Part shown: one piece after another, positions 60,692 through 64,000 of the stretch | Layout of the letters: each line of letters starts with the position of its first letter | How positions within the stretch are numbered: position 1 is the first letter of the stretch | Assembly (NCBI RefSeq): GCF_900129005.1 | Contig: NZ_FQUN01000003.1 | Coordinates: forward strand, 62,001 to 126,000 | Origin: Leeuwenhoekiella marinoflava DSM 3653 | Lineage (GTDB): Bacteria > Bacteroidota > Bacteroidia > Flavobacteriales > Flavobacteriaceae | Direction: 5' to 3' | Length of the DNA stretch: 64,000 nucleotides | Translations under genes and position numbers: made by a program | Notes under the pieces: model-generated | The model's database searches: none | Seen by the model: the letters and a program-made list of their open reading frames with translations, nothing else | What the model was told of the DNA's origin: nothing

Positions 60692-61660
60692 TTAGTCTAC
60701 AAATTCTACTGAGCGTAAAATAGATTCCAATTCAAAAATATTATCTCTTTTATTTGCTGAAGGTTTAAACACAAAACCTTCTAAAACTAAATATCTGTTG
60801 TTCTTTTTATCGTCAACAGTGAAGTTTACAAAAGGTCCTGCCATAAAGCGACCTTTTACTTCCCACATACCTTTCATTTGGTAGGCCGGTTTCCCGTCTA
60901 TTGTAGTTTCACTTAGATAAGGAGCAAAAGCTTCTTCAGTAATAAAGCGCATTCCTTCAGTTACCGTGATATTATCGCCGCCTATAGAATCACGCATTTT
61001 AATCAACGAGCCTATGATATTAGAGTCTTTATTGATGAGATTATAAGGTACTTCGTAAACTGTGATGTTCATATCCCCATTAGGAATATCTTTTCTAATC
61101 CAGAAAAAGTCTGGGTCTTCTTTTGCATAACGATACGCTGACGGAAACTTCATAGTAATCCCAAAAGCTTCAGTTAGAGGCTTGTCTTCTTTAAGTGATA
61201 AACTTATACGTCTAATTTTTTCTGTAATCTCAGCATTTTTATACGTGTCAACAATCTTAGCACTATCTTTTTTGATGAGATTTATAATCTCTTCTTCTGT
61301 AGGGCCTTTAAGAATAATACCCGTTTGAGGACGTGCATATTCGTCTTTAACAACTTCTAATGATGCAGTATCTGCCTGTTCCACTTTTAGAAACGTACGT
61401 TGTTTCCGCATAAAACCAGAAAATGCCTCATTGGGCATCTGATTGATCTCAAACATAGGTTCTACCTGAGGTAGACCATTTACGGGACCTGCTAGTTTTT
61501 CTCTGATATTTTCACCTACCAGACCAGACCATAAATCATTAGGCATTACAACCGTAAGATTGTTCAATCCGCCAGAAGATGCGGATAATATCTTACCTTG
61601 AGGTTTGTCATTACAAGCTACGAGAGCAAAAAGAAAGAAGGCTAAAAGTAGTTTTTGCAT
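60692..61660 (-). CDS. DUF4837 lipoprotein
   Basis: Exported lipoprotein of the DUF4837 family (from memory), function unknown. The 322 residues have a lipobox LVAC (Cys16) followed by NDKPQGKILSASSGG. Family-like stretches are VVMPNDLWSGLVGENIREKL, MPNEAFSGFM and DPDFFWIRKDIPNGDMNITV. It starts 18 bp after the LysM fragment stop, so it is probably transcribed with the lytic transglycosylase gene. Confidence 0.88.
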   Translation of the reverse strand: MQKLLLAFFLFALVACNDKPQGKILSASSGGLNNLTVVMPNDLWSGLVGENIREKLAGPVNGLPQVEPMFEINQMPNEAFSGFMRKQRTFLKVEQADTASLEVVKDEYARPQTGIILKGPTEEEIINLIKKDSAKIVDTYKNAEITEKIRRISLSLKEDKPLTEAFGITMKFPSAYRYAKEDPDFFWIRKDIPNGDMNITVYEVPYNLINKDSNIIGSLIKMRDSIGGDNITVTEGMRFITEEAFAPYLSETTIDGKPAYQMKGMWEVKGRFMAGPFVNFTVDDKKNNRYLVLEGFVFKPSANKRDNIFELESILRSVEFVD

Positions 61661-61678
61661 AATAAAAATCTATTGTAG

Positions 61679-61987
61679 TTAGTTAGCTATAACCAAGGTC
61701 ATCCCTGGTTTTAGTTTAGTACCACTAATATCGTTCCAAACTTTAAGATTTTCTGCACTTACGCCAGGAAATTTACGGGCGATCTTCCATAAACTGTCTC
61801 CACGTTGCACTACATATTTCTTTTCACCACTACTTACAACAGATTTTGAACTCCCTTTAGAAGGGTTTGTAGCCATAGGTTTACTTGGGTATAAGCTCAA
61901 TCGCTGTCCTATTCTTAGATTATTAGATCTAAGGTTATTCCATCGTTTTATTTGCGAAACGCTTACACCATATCGAGAAGCGTTTTT
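61679..61987 (-). pseudogene. Detached LysM region of the lytic transglycosylase
   Basis: This frame is open from 61987 to the TAA at 61679 (102 codons), with an internal ATG at 61900. It encodes the last half of one LysM domain (YGVSVSQIKRWNNLRSNN and IGQRLSLYP), a Ser/Lys-rich linker, and one complete LysM domain (KKYVVQRGDSLWKIARKFPG to KPGMTLVIAN). LysM domains bind glycan chains and normally form the C-terminus of MltD. The frame is out of phase with the transglycosylase gene, which it overlaps, and the first half of LysM1 (GDxLxxIA) is missing. It is therefore a deletion-plus-frameshift remnant, although a 73-residue LysM protein could still be made from 61900. Confidence 0.8.
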
Positions 61988-63216
61988 TCATCACGCTCCA
62001 GCTCCTTTTTTGCAGTATTGTAAATATTTTTTTCATTAGCTACGAAAGGTCCTATTGCAGTAATAGGCAAACGCAAATAGTACTTTTCTTCTTTAACATA
62101 AGGAATTACATCTAGCTTATAAGCAGGATTTAAAAACTGAATTTCATTTAAGGAAACTCCTGTATACGCTGAAACTTGCTGAAGGGTGATGGTCTCTTTA
62201 ACCCGAATGGTATCGGTTTCAAAATAATTTACATCAGGTTGAGCCGGATGATACCCATGTTCTTCGGCATATTCAAAAATGTACATCGTGGCCAAAAATG
62301 CCGGAATGTAACCCGCTGTTTCACGTGGTAAATGATGACGAATATTCCAGTAATTAGTTCGCCCGCCACTGCGGCGTATGGCTTTACTCACATTACCAGG
62401 ACCTGAATTATAAGAGGCTAATGCTAAATCCCAATCCTCAAAAATCTCATAGAGCTTAGATAAATATTGCGCTGCAGCTTCCGTAGAAAGAATAGGATCC
62501 ATACGCTCATCTACATAAGAGCTAACGTCCAAACCGTATAACTTACCGGTGTTGAACATAAATTGCCACATACCCGTAGCTCCAACACGAGATTTTGCGC
62601 GTGGCCTTAAAGCAGATTCTACAATTGCTAGGTATTTTAATTCGAGCGGCATATTGTGCTTATCAAGCGTTTCTTCAAAGCCTGGGAAATAAAAATGGGA
62701 CAATCCCATCAAACGCTCTAAAGTAGGTTTATGACGCTTTAAATAGCCTTTTATGACATTCTCAAGTGAGCGATTGTACTCCACATTAAATGGAGTGCGT
62801 GCATCAAGCTCTGCTAAGCGTTGTTTAAGAACTTCGGTAGTGAGTTCTGGATAATCTACATCTTCATAGTCAATATCATTTACTATAGCAGATATAGAGT
62901 CGTAAAGTGTACCTGTTGTAAGCTCTTCCATCCAGAGTCTATCAATCTTTGCGGCATATTTACGATCATTCAGGTTTTGCAGGGTACTGTCCCACACCAC
63001 TTCTTTATATAAAAAAGGCTGCTTTTTCTGGGCAGTATTGCTTCTAGCAATTTCCTGTTCCATTAAAAGCAGCTTTTCTTTTAATTCTATAGTATCAACT
63101 ATTGGAAGTGTTCTAGACACATCATATGTATCAAGACTTGTCGGTTTCTTTTGAGCATTTAAGCTCATTGTGGTCATGACTACAAGTGCACAACCTAGAC
63201 GATAACGTTTTTTCAT
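61963..63216 (-). CDS. mltD: Membrane-bound lytic murein transglycosylase (MltD-like), truncated at its LysM region
   Basis: GH23 enzyme that cleaves peptidoglycan glycan strands to anhydromuropeptides in the periplasm. The 417 residues have a signal peptide (about 1-21), a helical pre-domain, and the catalytic SLT domain. The latter includes LKYLAIVESALRPRAKSR (Glu200), VGATGMWQFM, and DLALASYNSGPGNVSKAIRR. After the spacer domain the protein ends abruptly at TLLDMV, where relatives continue into two LysM domains. The missing part is found out of frame downstream. The catalytic domain is intact, so the enzyme may be active but lack its glycan anchor. Confidence 0.88.
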   Translation of the reverse strand: MKKRYRLGCALVVMTTMSLNAQKKPTSLDTYDVSRTLPIVDTIELKEKLLLMEQEIARSNTAQKKQPFLYKEVVWDSTLQNLNDRKYAAKIDRLWMEELTTGTLYDSISAIVNDIDYEDVDYPELTTEVLKQRLAELDARTPFNVEYNRSLENVIKGYLKRHKPTLERLMGLSHFYFPGFEETLDKHNMPLELKYLAIVESALRPRAKSRVGATGMWQFMFNTGKLYGLDVSSYVDERMDPILSTEAAAQYLSKLYEIFEDWDLALASYNSGPGNVSKAIRRSGGRTNYWNIRHHLPRETAGYIPAFLATMYIFEYAEEHGYHPAQPDVNYFETDTIRVKETITLQQVSAYTGVSLNEIQFLNPAYKLDVIPYVKEEKYYLRLPITAIGPFVANEKNIYNTAKKELERDEKTLLDMV

Positions 63217-63301
63217 ACCTCTTTACAACGATAAAAATGCGAAAGTCGTATTTTTAAATCGAAATCTAAAACGCCAAATTCATTCAGTATTGCGAAGCTA
63301 A

Positions 63302-64000
63302 TTAATCACGTATTGCAGCAATACCCGGAAGCTCTTTACCTTCAAGCATTTCTAGCATTGCGCCACCACCTGTAGAAACATAACTTACTTTATCTTCAAA
63401 ACCAAATTGTTTTACAGCAGCCACACTATCACCTCCACCTACAAGAGAAAAGGTTCCATTCTTGGTAGCATCTGCAATAGCATTTCCTAAAGCGATTGTA
63501 CCTTTTGCAAAAGGCTCCATCTCAAAAACACCTAAAGGACCATTCCAAAGAATTGTTTTACTGTTTGCAACAACCTGAGCAAAATTTTCTAAAGACTTAG
63601 GACCTGCATCAAGACCTTGCCATCCATCAGGAATGCTGTCTATTGGCTCTACTTTTGTATTTGCAAATTCAGAGAAGCTATCTGCCGCAAGAACATCTAC
63701 AGGTAAATGAACATTTACATTTTTCTCTTTTGCTTTTTTAAGAATTTCTAATGCCAATTCTTGTTTATCATCTTCACAGATAGAGCTTCCTATCTTTCCG
63801 CCTTGCGCTTTGATAAAGGTATAAGCCATACCACCACCTAAAATTAGGTCATCAACCTTGTCCAATACATTTTCAATAACCGTGATTTTAGAAGAAACTT
63901 TAGCTCCGCCTAAAATAGCCAATACTGGCTTTTCATTGTCGTTAAGCACCTTATCAATGCTTTCAATTTCTTTAGCTAAAAGGTATCCGAAGCATTTATC
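63302..64000 (-). CDS. pgk: Phosphoglycerate kinase (C-terminal 232 residues, 5' end outside window)
   Basis: Glycolytic enzyme transferring phosphate from 1,3-bisphosphoglycerate to ADP. The frame is open to the window edge and starts with [15 protein letters not shown], so the N-terminal domain lies beyond base 64000. The C-terminal nucleotide-binding domain is complete: [55 protein letters not shown] and [15 protein letters not shown]. The GTG at 63949 is only an internal valine codon. The stop lies 85 bp upstream of the transglycosylase start. Confidence 0.97.
   Translation of the reverse strand, partial: DKCFGYLLAKEIESIDKVLNDNEKPVLAILGGAKVSSKITVIENVLDKVDDLILGGGMAYTFIKAQGGKIGSSICEDDKQELALEILKKAKEKNVNVHLPVDVLAADSFSEFANTKVEPIDSIPDGWQGLDAGPKSLENFAQVVANSKTILWNGPLGVFEMEPFAKGTIALGNAIADATKNGTFSLVGGGDSVAAVKQFGFEDKVSYVSTGGGAMLEMLEGKELPGIAAIRD

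Overview
The window comes from the chromosome of a Bacteroidota member, almost certainly a flavobacterium (Flavobacteriaceae, probably marine). Evidence is the gliding and type IX secretion genes gldH and sprE/porW, many Flavobacteriia-specific DUF families, A-rich ribosome-binding regions instead of Shine-Dalgarno sites, promoters of the TAnnTTTG type, an atp operon without atpD/atpC, and lipoproteins with short lipoboxes. I see no rRNA, tRNA, CRISPR array, recognisable transposase or integrase.

Layout. 1-5255 (minus): the start of a peroxiredoxin, scoA, and an overlapping block ricT-gldH-PBP1A. 5551-9676: an accessory cassette (small Cys-containing secreted protein, GLPGLI protein, TonB-type outer-membrane barrel). 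It is flanked by a perfect 163-bp direct repeat of the 3' end of the tRNA-hydroxylase gene trhO. 9492-14816: trhO, recA with a structured leader, a lipoprotein whose start codon lies inside an 18-bp inverted repeat, and an ECF sigma factor coupled to an unusual membrane/barrel protein. 14817-27196: housekeeping and envelope genes (plsC, trpS, dprA, HU/SPOR protein, thioesterase, EnvC-like protein, DUF4292 lipoprotein, TPR protein, nucleotidyltransferase, MOSC protein, dut, flippase). 27298-36072: the F1Fo ATP synthase operon atpBEFHAG behind an overlapping sprE-bactofilin-atpZ block. 36114-45270: an ABC exporter, a PaaE-like reductase, a nitronate monooxygenase-like protein, a heptosyltransferase, a DUF4254 protein, and a putative DNA methyltransferase plus nuclease pair. 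45322-55225: purD and an exopolysaccharide/O-antigen type cluster (CapK-like ligase, GT2, initiating phosphotransferase, GT4, ligase/polymerase, flippase). 55268-64000: a Wzz-like protein, a DUF6909-type protein, a GH3 protein, an M23 peptidase, tatA, a DUF4837 lipoprotein, a lytic transglycosylase with a broken LysM region, and part of pgk.

How the genes work together. Most of the window builds or senses the cell envelope: peptidoglycan synthesis and remodelling (PBP1A, MltD-like, EnvC-like, M23), lipoproteins, surface polysaccharide, gliding/T9SS parts, and Tat export. Energy generation (atp) and nucleotide/DNA metabolism (dut, purD, recA, dprA) are interspersed. The points most worth a second look are the repeat-flanked cassette at trhO, the sigma factor/trans-envelope protein pair, the compact methyltransferase/nuclease pair, the disrupted MltD gene, and the hairpin over the start of the gene after recA. 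Family names that are DUF numbers are from memory and were not searched.
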